DNA of 9,907 nt from Nitrospirota bacterium (GTDB lineage Bacteria > Nitrospirota > Nitrospiria > SBBL01 > Manganitrophaceae), in contig JAHFEM010000030.1 in the NCBI GenBank assembly GCA_023248505.1, positions 1 to 9,907 on the forward strand, in the 5' to 3' direction. The notes beneath the pieces are model-generated. The model saw only the letters and a list, made by a program, of their open reading frames with translations. It did no database searches and was not told where the DNA came from. Position numbers and translations under genes: made by a program. Shown piece after piece: positions 1-8,379 of the stretch; positions within the stretch are counted from its first letter, which is position 1, and the number at the start of each line of letters is the position of its first letter.

Positions 1-1
1 C

Positions 2-2488
2 GCGATCGCCGGGTCGATGGGGGATCTCACCGACACCGCGATGATCCTGGTGATCGTCATTCTCAATGCCGCGCTCGGCTTCAGCCAGGAATATCGGGCC
101 GAGCGGGCCCTCTCCGCCTTAAAGAAGCTGGAGCAGCCGCAGGTCCTGGTCCGGCGGGAGGGGGTCTATCTCCAGATTCCTTCCCGGGAGCTGGTTCCGG
201 GAGATGTCGTCGCCGTGGAGGCGGGGCAGAAGGTCCCCGCCGACGGGCGGCTGATCGAGGCGGTCCAGATGAAGATCGACGAGTCCCAGCTCACCGGCGA
301 ATCGGTGACGGTGGAAAAAGAGTTGCCGCCGTTGAATCGAGAGGAGGTGCCGCTGGGAGACCAGGCCAACCGGATCTTTATGGGAACCACGGTGATGACC
401 GGACATGGCTGGGCCGTCGTCACCGAGACCGGCATGCGGACGGAGCTCGGCAAAATCGCCTCCCTCCTTCAGACGGTGGAAGATCGGAAGACCCCGCTGC
501 AGCGCCGCCTCGCGTCGATGGGCCAGCGGCTGGCCGCAGCGGCTTTGATCATGACGGCGGTGATCTTCGTCGCCGGCCTGCTGCGGGGGGAGAGCGTCCA
601 GACGATGCTCCTCACCGCGATCAGCCTGGCGGTCGCCGTCATTCCGGAGGGACTCCCGGCGATGGTCACGATCGTCCTCGCCCTCGGCGCCCAGCGAATG
701 GTCCGGCGCAACGCGCTGATCCGCAAGCTTCCCGCCGTCGAAACGCTCGGAAGCGTCACGACGATCTGCACCGACAAGACCGGAACGCTGACGCAGAATC
801 TGATGTCGGTCCAAGCGATCTACGTCGACGGCCGCCGGATCGAGGTCTCCGGGAGCGGCTATCGGCCGGAAGGCCACCTGTATAAAAAGGGGAAGATGTT
901 CGATCCGCTCACCGATCAGCCGCTCCTCCAGCTCCTCCGCGCCGCGGTCCTCTGCTCGAACGCGCATCTTAAGCTTCGGGGGCGCGATTGGACGGTGCTC
1001 GGCGATCCGACGGAGGGGGCGCTGCTGACCGTGGCCGCCAAGGCCGGCCTCTGGAAAGATATGCTCGAACGCCGATATCCCCGGATCGGGGAGATCCCCT
1101 TCGACTCCTCCCGAAAGCTGATGACGACGATTCATCACAATCGGGACGAGAAAATATGGGTCTTCACGAAGGGAAGCATCGAGGAGGTTCTCCGGCGGTC
1201 GACCCTCGTCGCGCAGGGGGAGGCGTCGGTCCCGCTGACCGATCGCCATCGGGAAGAGGTCTCCCAAACCCACCGGGAGTTCGCCGCGGCCGGTCTTCGT
1301 CTTCTCGCCTGCGGGATGCGGCGGCTCGACAAGGAACCGGACCCGGATCTTCGCGGGGTCGAAGCGGAGCTGACTTTCCTCGGCCTCTTCGGAATGATCG
1401 ATCCGCTGCGGCCCGAGGCGATCGAGGCGGTCGACCGCTGCCGGACCGCCGGGATCCGTCCGGTCATGATCACGGGGGACCATCGGATCACCGCCGAGGC
1501 GATCGGCGCTCAATTGGGAATGAAAGGGACCGGAGAGCAGATCCTGACCGGAGAGGAGCTGGCCCGGCTCACCCCGGAAGCGCTCGAGCCGATCGCACAG
1601 AACATCTCGATCTACGCCCGAGTCTCCCCCGAGCACAAGGTCAAGATCGTCGAGGCGCTCAAGCGCCGGGGGGAGATCGTTGCGATGACCGGCGACGGGG
1701 TGAACGACGCCCCCGCGCTCCGGGCCGCCGATATCGGCGTCGCGATGGGACGGAGCGGAACCGACGTGGCGCGCGAGGCCTCCGAGATGATCCTGCTCGA
1801 CGACAACTTTGCGACCATCATCTCGGCGGTGGAAGAGGGGCGGATCATCTACGACAACATCCGGAAGTTCACCCGCTACATCCTCTCCACCAACAGCGGG
1901 GAGATCTTGATCATGTTCTTCGCGATCCTCTTCGGCCTCCCCCTCCCGCTGCTCCCGATCCAGATCCTCTGGACGAACCTGGTCACCGACGGCCTTCCCG
2001 CGCTCGCCCTCGGCGTCGAGCCCCCCGAGCGGGCCGTCATGCAAAGACCGCCGCGGTCTCCTTCCCAGAGCCTCTTCGCCGACGGCCTCGGCCTTCATAT
2101 TGTTTGGGTCGGACTCCTGATGGGGCTGGGGACGACCGCCCTCTTCGCCTGGGCGGTTCAAGCGCAGGGCCTGGCGCACGGCCGGACGATCGCCTTCCTG
2201 ACGCTGATGCTCTTTCAGATGTTTCATGTCCTGGCGATCCGCTCGGAGCGCGACCCCCTCTGGCGGATCGGCCTGCGCTCCAACCCGTACCTGCTGGGGG
2301 CGGTCCTTCTGACCCTCTCGCTTCAGCTCGCCATCACCTTCCTTCCCCCGTTCCAGAAGCTCTTTCACACGACGAGCCTCTCGGCGGGCGAGCTGCTGGC
2401 CTGCATCGGGGTCGCCGCGACGGTCTATTTCGCCGTGGAGGGGGAAAAATGGCTGCGCTCTGGAAAATTAAACGGAGGGAAGAGATGA
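2..2488 (+). CDS. Calcium-type P-type cation-transporting ATPase (type II), 5'-truncated by window edge
   Basis: ATP-driven cation pump of the inner membrane, most likely exporting Ca2+. The reading frame is open from base 2 with no start, so the N-terminal cation-ATPase domain and first membrane helix lie outside the window; about 829 residues remain. Counting the Met codon at 17 as residue 1, visible landmarks are the actuator motif TGES (T93), the phosphorylation motif DKTGT (D253), a nucleotide-binding KGS in place of the usual KGA, and the hinge TGDGVNDAPAL (from residue 558). Membrane ion-site residues match the SERCA/PMCA pattern: PEGLP in helix 4 (E211), NSGE in helix 5 (N626, E629) and NLVTDG in helix 6 (N654, T657, D658). 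In helix 8 the residue aligned with SERCA E908 is Gln (Q734), as in PMCA-type pumps, which suggests one Ca2+ per cycle (inference). The stop overlaps the start of the stress-protein gene. A Mn2+ or other divalent-cation substrate cannot be excluded. Confidence 0.95.
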   Translation, partial: AIAGSMGDLTDTAMILVIVILNAALGFSQEYRAERALSALKKLEQPQVLVRREGVYLQIPSRELVPGDVVAVEAGQKVPADGRLIEAVQMKIDESQLTGESVTVEKELPPLNREEVPLGDQANRIFMGTTVMTGHGWAVVTETGMRTELGKIASLLQTVEDRKTPLQRRLASMGQRLAAAALIMTAVIFVAGLLRGESVQTMLLTAISLAVAVIPEGLPAMVTIVLALGAQRMVRRNALIRKLPAVETLGSVTTICTDKTGTLTQNLMSVQAIYVDGRRIEVSGSGYRPEGHLYKKGKMFDPLTDQPLLQLLRAAVLCSNAHLKLRGRDWTVLGDPTEGALLTVAAKAGLWKDMLERRYPRIGEIPFDSSRKLMTTIHHNRDEKIWVFTKGSIEEVLRRSTLVAQGEASVPLTDRHREEVSQTHREFAAAGLRLLACGMRRLDKEPDPDLRGVEAELTFLGLFGMIDPLRPEAIEAVDRCRTAGIRPVMITGDHRITAEAIGAQLGMKGTGEQILTGEELARLTPEALEPIAQNISIYARVSPEHKVKIVEALKRRGEIVAMTGDGVNDAPALRAADIGVAMGRSGTDVAREASEMILLDDNFATIISAVEEGRIIYDNIRKFTRYILSTNSGEILIMFFAILFGLPLPLLPIQILWTNLVTDGLPALALGVEPPERAVMQRPPRSPSQSLFADGLGLHIVWVGLLMGLGTTALFAWAVQAQGLAHGRTIAFLTLMLFQMFHVLAIRSERDPLWRIGLRSNPYLLGAVLLTLSLQLAITFLPPFQKLFHTTSLSAGELLACIGVAATVYFAVEGEKWLRSGKLNGGKR

Positions 2489-2952
2489 TCAAACTGGAGC
2501 ATCTGTTGGTGGCGACCGATTTCTCGGCCTGTTCGAAGGAGGCGGTCGATTACGCGGTTCACCTCGGTCAAAAAATGAGGGGAAGGCTGACCCTCCTCCA
2601 CGTTTTCGAATCCCCCTTCTTCTACCCGGCGGAGATTTCGATCGGCGCCTACCCGGAGGTCTACCAATGGCTTCAAGACTTCAAGCAAGACGAGTCTAAA
2701 AAGCTCAACGCCCTCGCCGATCAGATTCGGAAGGAGGACCTTCCGGTCGAGCCGCTTTTTAAGGAAGGGGCCCCCTCCATCGAGATCATCCGGACGGCGA
2801 AGGAGGTCGGCGCCGACCTGATCGTCCTGGGGACGCACGGCCGCAGAGGGTTCTCCCACGTGGTGATGGGAAGCGTCGCCGAGCGGGTGACCCGCGAGGC
2901 CCCCTGCCCGATCTTCGTGGTTCGAGAAAGGAAGGCCCCGGAGAAGGGATGA
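2485..2952 (+). CDS. Universal stress protein (UspA family), ATP-binding type
   Basis: Single-domain cytoplasmic universal stress protein of 155 residues, the normal length for the family. The N-terminus (hydrophobic strand, then VATDFS with acidic D11) is the typical first strand and loop. Near the C-terminus the sequence GTHGRRGFSHVVMGS matches the G-x2-G-x9-G-S/T ATP-binding signature, so it should belong to the nucleotide-binding UspA/UspFG class, whose members modulate survival during starvation or low oxygen by unclear mechanisms. The start ATG at 2485 overlaps the ATPase stop as ATGA, with a GGAGG ribosome site at 2474-2478, so the two genes are almost certainly translationally coupled. 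The same frame stays open far upstream through the ATPase gene, but that part is an Arg/Pro-rich shadow with no family resemblance. Pairing with a cation ATPase is a recurrent context for USPs. Confidence 0.95.
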   Translation: MIKLEHLLVATDFSACSKEAVDYAVHLGQKMRGRLTLLHVFESPFFYPAEISIGAYPEVYQWLQDFKQDESKKLNALADQIRKEDLPVEPLFKEGAPSIEIIRTAKEVGADLIVLGTHGRRGFSHVVMGSVAERVTREAPCPIFVVRERKAPEKG

Positions 2953-2986
2953 GCTAAAATCCGCTTCAGTCGCAAAGGAGAAAGAG

Positions 2987-3412
2987 ATGGCCTTATCGAC
3001 AGAAACTCAAAAGGAATCGATGATTATTTCATGGACCGCCGGCGTCCAGCTGGCGGTGGAGGTCCGCGGCCACCGGCTGATCGTCGATCAGCCGAAGGAG
3101 GAGGGAGGGGACGATCAAGGAATCACGCCGGTCGAGATGTTCGTCGCTTCGCTCGGCGCCTGCATCGGCTATTTTGCCGTCCGCTTCTGCCGGCGCCACA
3201 ACCTGCCGGCGGCGGGACTGGCGGTGAAGATGATCTGGGATTATGCCGAACAGCCCCACCGGGTCGGGTCGCTGACCGTCCGGGTCTCCCTCCCGGTCGA
3301 CTTCCCCTCGGAGATGCAGGATCGGCTTCGGAAGGTCGTGGAGGGGTGCACCATTCATCAATCTCTTACCCATTCCCCGCAGATCGCGATCGTGCTCAAG
3401 GAAGCGGGTTGA
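2987..3412 (+). CDS. OsmC/YhfA-family protein, probable thiol-dependent hydroperoxide reductase
   Basis: Cytoplasmic protein of 141 residues, normal for the OsmC superfamily. The family detoxifies organic hydroperoxides through two redox cysteines; several YhfA-like members have no assayed substrate. Both expected cysteines are present: C59 in the helix motif SLGACIGY and C121 in EGCTIHQSL, together with E50 in the TPVEMFVASLG segment, which activates the first cysteine in characterised members. A third cysteine, C68, lies one helical turn or two further on. The start at 2987 is supported by AAAGGAG about six bases upstream. The gene begins 34 bases after the stress-protein stop with no terminator between, so it is probably co-transcribed with the ATPase and USP genes. 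The DQPKEEGG...TP segment resembles the YhfA branch more than classical OsmC or Ohr. Confidence 0.9.
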   Translation: MALSTETQKESMIISWTAGVQLAVEVRGHRLIVDQPKEEGGDDQGITPVEMFVASLGACIGYFAVRFCRRHNLPAAGLAVKMIWDYAEQPHRVGSLTVRVSLPVDFPSEMQDRLRKVVEGCTIHQSLTHSPQIAIVLKEAG

Positions 3413-3421
3413 TCCCAACCC
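3406..3421 (+). other. Short hairpin over the osmC-like stop codon
   Basis: GGGTT (3406-3410) pairs with AACCC (3417-3421) around a six-base loop that contains the TGA stop. There is no following T run, so it does not qualify as an intrinsic terminator. It may be chance or a weak mRNA end-stabilising structure. Confidence 0.25.
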
Positions 3422-3438
3422 ATGAAGATGAGTAGAAT
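3409..3438 (+). promoter_or_regulatory. Candidate sigma70-type promoter for the cytochrome c gene
   Basis: TTGATC at 3409-3414 resembles a -35 box (four of six consensus bases), and TAGAAT at 3433-3438 resembles a -10 box (five of six), with an 18-base spacer. It lies in a locally AT-richer stretch about 60 bases before the cytochrome start. This would give the cytochrome and downstream ppsA a start of transcription independent of the ATPase-USP-OsmC group. It was identified by eye only, and the -35 overlaps the hairpin at 3406-3421. Confidence 0.35.
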
Positions 3439-3498
3439 CAAAAGATGGAGAACGGATTGGGCCGCTCTCCTGAACACGACCTAACTCGGAGGAGAGAT

Positions 3499-3828
3499 AT
3501 GATTCGGCGGACCTTGCTTATTGGATCGATGATTTTATTCCTGACGGCGCAGGCGGGATGGGCCGCCGACTGGGCCAAACTCTACGCCGAGAAATGCGCC
3601 GCCTGCCACGGCGCGAAGGGGGAAGGGGGCCCGACCGGCCCGGCCCTCAAGGGAGATCCGTTCATCACCCAGGGGAAGCCGGCCGACATCAAGAAGGTCC
3701 TTCTGGAGGGACGACAAGGTCCCGACAAAAAATATCCGAACATCCCGGTCGGGATGCCGAAGGGGTTGGTCTCCGACGCGGAAGCCGACGCTCTGGTGAA
3801 GCACATGCAGGGTGCTTTGCAGAAGTAG
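3499..3828 (+). CDS. Small exported monohaem class I cytochrome c
   Basis: Periplasmic (or membrane-tethered) electron carrier, 109 residues before processing. A signal peptide is clear: MIRR, then a hydrophobic core to about residue 20, then a likely cleavage site near GWAA-D (residues 21-24). The haem attachment motif CAACH covers residues 33-37, and M86 in PVGMPKG is the probable distal haem ligand. The C-terminal helix (SDAEADALVKHMQ) is typical of c5/c-553-like and cbb3 subunit III-like cytochromes. An earlier in-frame ATG at 3445 would add 18 polar residues ahead of the signal peptide and lacks a good ribosome site, whereas 3499 has CGGAGGAGA immediately upstream; 3499 is therefore preferred. 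Its redox partner cannot be told from the window: the neighbours are not respiratory complexes. Maturation would need a Ccm/Ccs system elsewhere. Confidence 0.92.
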   Translation: MIRRTLLIGSMILFLTAQAGWAADWAKLYAEKCAACHGAKGEGGPTGPALKGDPFITQGKPADIKKVLLEGRQGPDKKYPNIPVGMPKGLVSDAEADALVKHMQGALQK

Positions 3829-3848
3829 ACGGGATGAACCGATGAGCA

Positions 3849-3938
3849 AGGGGGGCGCCCTGCGCGGCCGGTGCGGTCCGGGCGAGCATCGCGGTCGCCG
3901 CTCTGATCGCAGGATGCGCTAGGAGCGATCGCCCCCCT
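3849..3938 (+). repeat. 90-base GC-rich segment bounded by a 9-bp inverted repeat (cytochrome c-ppsA spacer)
   Basis: The arm AGGGGGGCG at 3849-3857 is the exact reverse complement of CGCCCCCCT at 3930-3938. Inside are smaller potential stems: GGCGA 3881-3885 with TCGCC 3895-3899, or alternatively GCATC 3886-3890 with GATGC 3913-3917, plus the palindromes GGGCGCCC and GCGATCGC. No T run follows the right arm, so it is not a standard terminator. It could be a transcript-processing or attenuating structure in the ppsA leader, or a relic of a small mobile repeat. One frame inside (3876-3926) reads like a lipoprotein signal; see findings. The rest of the 137-base spacer holds the ppsA ribosome site and no recognisable gene. 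Confidence 0.5.
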
Positions 3939-3965
3939 GAGGGATCAAACAGAAGGAGCAAGAAG

Positions 3966-6380
<2,415 letters not shown>

Positions 6381-6393
6381 AATAAATTTAATC

Positions 6394-6401
6394 AAAGGAG
6401 G
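6394..6401 (+). promoter_or_regulatory. Near-perfect Shine-Dalgarno sequence for the alcohol dehydrogenase
   Basis: AAAGGAGG lies seven bases before the ATG at 6409, directly after an AT-rich patch (6380-6393) that is unusual in this GC-rich window. An open, AT-rich upstream region plus a full anti-SD match predicts high translation of the dehydrogenase compared with its neighbours. Confidence 0.7.
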
Positions 6402-6408
6402 ATCCGCC

Positions 6409-7452
6409 ATGAAAGCACTTGTTTATCACGGCCCGGGCAAACGGGCCTGGGAGGAAAAACCGAAGCCGGCGATTCAGTCGCCGACCGATGCGATCGTCAA
6501 AATCACGAAGACGACGATCTGCGGGACCGACCTGCATATTCTCAAAGGGGATGTGCCGACCGTCACCGACGGGCGCATCCTCGGCCACGAAGGGGTCGGC
6601 GTCATCGACCAGGCCGGCGCGGCCGTCGGAAGCTTCCGCGCCGGCGACCCTGTTCTGATCTCCTGCATCACCTCCTGCGGCCGCTGCGCCAACTGCAAGA
6701 AGGGGATGTATTCGCACTGTGAGAACGGCGGCGGCTGGATCTTGGGGAACACGATCGACGGCACCCAGGCGGAGTATGTCCGAATCCCCTTCGCCGACAC
6801 CAGCCTCTACAAGATTCCGGAGGGGGTCGATGAGGAAGCGCTGACGATGTTGAGCGACATCCTCCCGACCGGCTTCGAATGCGGGGTGTTGAACGGGAAG
6901 GTGAAGCCGGGGGACGTCGTCGCCATCGTCGGGGCGGGGCCGATCGGACTGGCCGCGCTGACGACCGCGCAGCTCTACTCCCCCGCCGAGATCATCATGA
7001 TCGACATGGACGACAATCGCCTCGACGTCTCCAGGAAGTTCGGAGCGACGCGGACCATCCACAGCGGCGACGGCCGGGCGGTCGAGAACGTGATGGGGCT
7101 GACCGACGGAAAGGGGGCCGATGTCGCGATCGAGGCGGTCGGCATTCCGGCGACCTTTGAACTCTGCGAGAAGATCGTCGCCGCCGGCGGCCACATCGCC
7201 AACATCGGCGTTCACGGCAAGCCGGTCCTGCTCCATATGGAAAAGCTCTGGTCCCACAACATCACCCTCACCACCCGCTTGGTCGATACCGAGACCACCC
7301 CGATGCTGCTGAAGATGGTCAAATCGGGAAAGCTGCAGCCGAAGCAGTTCATCACCCATCGCTTTGGCCTGAACGACATCATGAAGGCCTACGACACCTT
7401 CGGGAATGCGGCGAAGGAAAAGGCGCTCAAGGTCGTCATGTCGGCGGCGTGA
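6409..7452 (+). CDS. Zinc-dependent medium-chain alcohol dehydrogenase, NAD-preferring
   Basis: Cytoplasmic oxidoreductase of 347 residues, interconverting small alcohols and aldehydes or ketones. The N-terminal GroES-like domain carries the catalytic zinc ligands C38 (TICGTD), H60-E61 (GHE) and D150 in LSDILPTGFE, the Cys/His/Asp set of Thermoanaerobacter/Clostridium-type secondary ADHs. Unlike those, it also has the four-cysteine structural zinc lobe C90, C93, C96 and C104. The Rossmann fold has GAGPIG (175-180), and D199 at the end of the second strand predicts NAD+ rather than NADP+ (the secondary ADHs of T. brockii type have a glycine near this place). The gene lies 28 bases after ppsA, so the two are probably co-transcribed. 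Next to PpsA and an ADP-forming acetate-CoA ligase, a role in ethanol/acetaldehyde redox balance is reasonable. Substrate cannot be read from sequence; threonine- or polyol-type dehydrogenases are the alternatives. Confidence 0.92.
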   Translation: MKALVYHGPGKRAWEEKPKPAIQSPTDAIVKITKTTICGTDLHILKGDVPTVTDGRILGHEGVGVIDQAGAAVGSFRAGDPVLISCITSCGRCANCKKGMYSHCENGGGWILGNTIDGTQAEYVRIPFADTSLYKIPEGVDEEALTMLSDILPTGFECGVLNGKVKPGDVVAIVGAGPIGLAALTTAQLYSPAEIIMIDMDDNRLDVSRKFGATRTIHSGDGRAVENVMGLTDGKGADVAIEAVGIPATFELCEKIVAAGGHIANIGVHGKPVLLHMEKLWSHNITLTTRLVDTETTPMLLKMVKSGKLQPKQFITHRFGLNDIMKAYDTFGNAAKEKALKVVMSAA

Positions 7453-7465
7453 CATTTCCGATTCG

Positions 7466-7493
7466 CAGTGGCGGACCCGCATGTCCGCCCCTG
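7466..7493 (+). terminator. Strong hairpin after the alcohol dehydrogenase, without a T run
   Basis: GGCGGAC (7470-7476) pairs perfectly with GTCCGCC (7483-7489) around the loop CCGCAT, and the stem continues after one T/C mismatch with CAG (7466-7468) against CTG (7491-7493). The following bases are not T-rich, so a canonical intrinsic terminator is doubtful. A processing site, 3'-end stabiliser or attenuator between the dehydrogenase and transporter messages is possible. Confidence 0.4.
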
Positions 7494-7515
7494 GATCTAA
7501 AATGGAAATCGGGCG

Positions 7516-7533
7516 CAGACGGCAGATCGTCTG
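7516..7533 (+). promoter_or_regulatory. Hairpin touching the ribosome site of the VIT-family gene
   Basis: CAGACG (7516-7521) and CGTCTG (7528-7533) form a perfect six-pair stem with a six-base loop. The last stem base is the first G of the GAGGGA ribosome site (7533-7538). Formation of the stem could limit ribosome access to the transporter start at 7542. No metal- or Fur-type operator was recognised nearby. Confidence 0.35.
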
Positions 7534-7541
7534 AGGGACTT

Positions 7542-8273
7542 ATGAAAACGGACCCATCTGAAGATCGTCCTGGCGCCGCCGGAAGCAGCTGGATCTCCAA
7601 CATCCTCCGGCGCCGGCTGCGCGATGCGGTCTTCGGAGTCCAGGACGGTCTCGTCTCGACCCTCGGCGCCCTGACCGGCATCGCGGAAGGGACCGAGAGC
7701 AGGGTCACGGTGATCATTTCCGGAATCGTGATCATCACGGTCGAATCGCTCTCGATGGCGGCCGGCTCTTACCTCTCCTCGAAATCGCAGCGGCAATACC
7801 TCCAACGCCTTCTTCGAGAGGAAGCGGAAACGATTGCAAGAGACCCCGAGGGGGAGCGGCGGGAAATCTGGGCGATGTACCGGGAGCGCGGTTATCGCGA
7901 CGAGGAGATCGAGATGATCGCAAATCGGCTGCTCAGCGATAAGGACCTTCTCCTGGAGGACATGGCCCACAAGGAGCTCGGCATCTCCGCGGCGCAAATG
8001 GAACACCCGGCCGGCAATGCGCTCGTGATGGGGATCGCCTATGTCGTCGGCGGCCTCGTTCCGGTGCTTCCCTACCTGGCCCTCTCGATCGACGCGGCGG
8101 TTCCGGTTTCGATTCTCGGCACGTTCTCCACCCTTTTCCTCTTCGGAGGGTTGAAGGGGCGTCTGACCCGCCAGCGCTGGTGGCGCAGCGGCCTTGAAAT
8201 GGTTGCCATCGCCGGTCTGGCGGCGGTGGCGGGGTATGGGGTCGGGCGGCTGGCCAACCTCTGGATCAGATGA
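7542..8273 (+). CDS. VIT1/CCC1-family iron/manganese transporter
   Basis: Integral membrane Fe2+/Mn2+ transporter, probably an H+-coupled exporter, of 243 residues from the start at 7542. Five membrane helices are visible: about residues 28-48 (FGVQDGLVSTLGALTG), 55-78 (ending SMAAGSYLSS), 158-178 (GIAYVVGGLVPVLPYL), 184-206 and 219-240. D35 in helix 1 and M72 in helix 2 have the same spacing as the D43/M80 pore residues of the Eucalyptus VIT1 structure. The cytoplasmic loop (about 85-150) is a helical metal-binding domain with E93, E96, E105, E108, M141 and E145, again close to the known ligand pattern (comparison from memory). The frame is also open from a GTG at 7449 overlapping the dehydrogenase stop, but those 31 residues do not look like the family, and ATG 7542 has GAGGGA upstream. 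A ferritin-like fused domain, found in some relatives, is absent. Confidence 0.9.
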   Translation: MKTDPSEDRPGAAGSSWISNILRRRLRDAVFGVQDGLVSTLGALTGIAEGTESRVTVIISGIVIITVESLSMAAGSYLSSKSQRQYLQRLLREEAETIARDPEGERREIWAMYRERGYRDEEIEMIANRLLSDKDLLLEDMAHKELGISAAQMEHPAGNALVMGIAYVVGGLVPVLPYLALSIDAAVPVSILGTFSTLFLFGGLKGRLTRQRWWRSGLEMVAIAGLAAVAGYGVGRLANLWIR

Positions 8274-8285
8274 TACGATTGTATC
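8272..8285 (+). other. Small inverted repeat at the VIT-family stop codon
   Basis: GATAC (8272-8276) and GTATC (8281-8285) flank GATT, forming a short stem overlapping the TGA stop (8271-8273). It is too weak and lacks a T run for a terminator; it could be a protein-binding dyad for the downstream gene or chance. Confidence 0.2.
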
Positions 8286-8326
8286 TTGCCGGCGCTGCTT
8301 CACCGTGTATTCGCTCTGGCCGATTC

Positions 8327-8347
8327 GGGCGACCGCAAGGATCGCCC
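8327..8347 (+). repeat. REP-like palindrome with GCAA tetraloop
   Basis: GGGCGACC (8327-8334) pairs with GG-A-TCGCCC (8339-8347), the A being a one-base bulge, around the loop GCAA (8335-8338). A GNRA loop closed by a C-G pair makes this a very stable RNA hairpin. The sequence resembles the GGGCGACC-GCAAGG-TCGCCC interspersed palindromes found in many copies between genes in several GC-rich bacterial genomes (recall, not a search). Only one copy is in this window. It occupies the 106-base spacer between the transporter and the acyl-CoA ligase; the rest of that spacer (8274-8326 and 8348-8370) shows no gene and no clear promoter. An ATG frame at 8270-8560 crosses it but looks spurious. Confidence 0.55.
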
Positions 8348-8379
8348 TCTAAAACGAAGGACCACCCTACGGAGACCCG

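Noticed and set aside
3445..3498. Upstream ATG as the cytochrome c start
   Set aside because: It would place 18 polar residues before a classical signal peptide, and it lacks the strong GGAGGAGA found before the ATG at 3499.
3842..3922. A 26-codon frame in the cytochrome-ppsA spacer (MSKGGALRG...)
   Set aside because: No ribosome site, very Arg/Gly-rich, and too short to judge; kept only as part of the lipobox/G-run observation.
2..3932. The octamer GCGATCGC at 2-9 and 3925-3932, identical to the cyanobacterial HIP1 repeat
   Set aside because: Two copies in 10 kb of GATC-rich, GC-rich DNA are not remarkable, and nothing else in the window suggests cyanobacteria.
3939..3950. ATCAA half-site upstream of ppsA as a possible FNR box
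   Set aside because: No TTGAT partner at the required spacing, so it does not support FNR/Anr control.
6388..7482. Antisense open frames opposite the dehydrogenase (364 codons), the transporter (7497-8303) and the ligase (8266-9489)
   Set aside because: Same codon-bias shadow effect; no ribosome sites, no family resemblance, and full overlap with recognised genes.
7449..7541. GTG start for the transporter overlapping the dehydrogenase stop
   Set aside because: The 31 added residues are not family-like, encode the two hairpins, and the ATG at 7542 has its own ribosome site.
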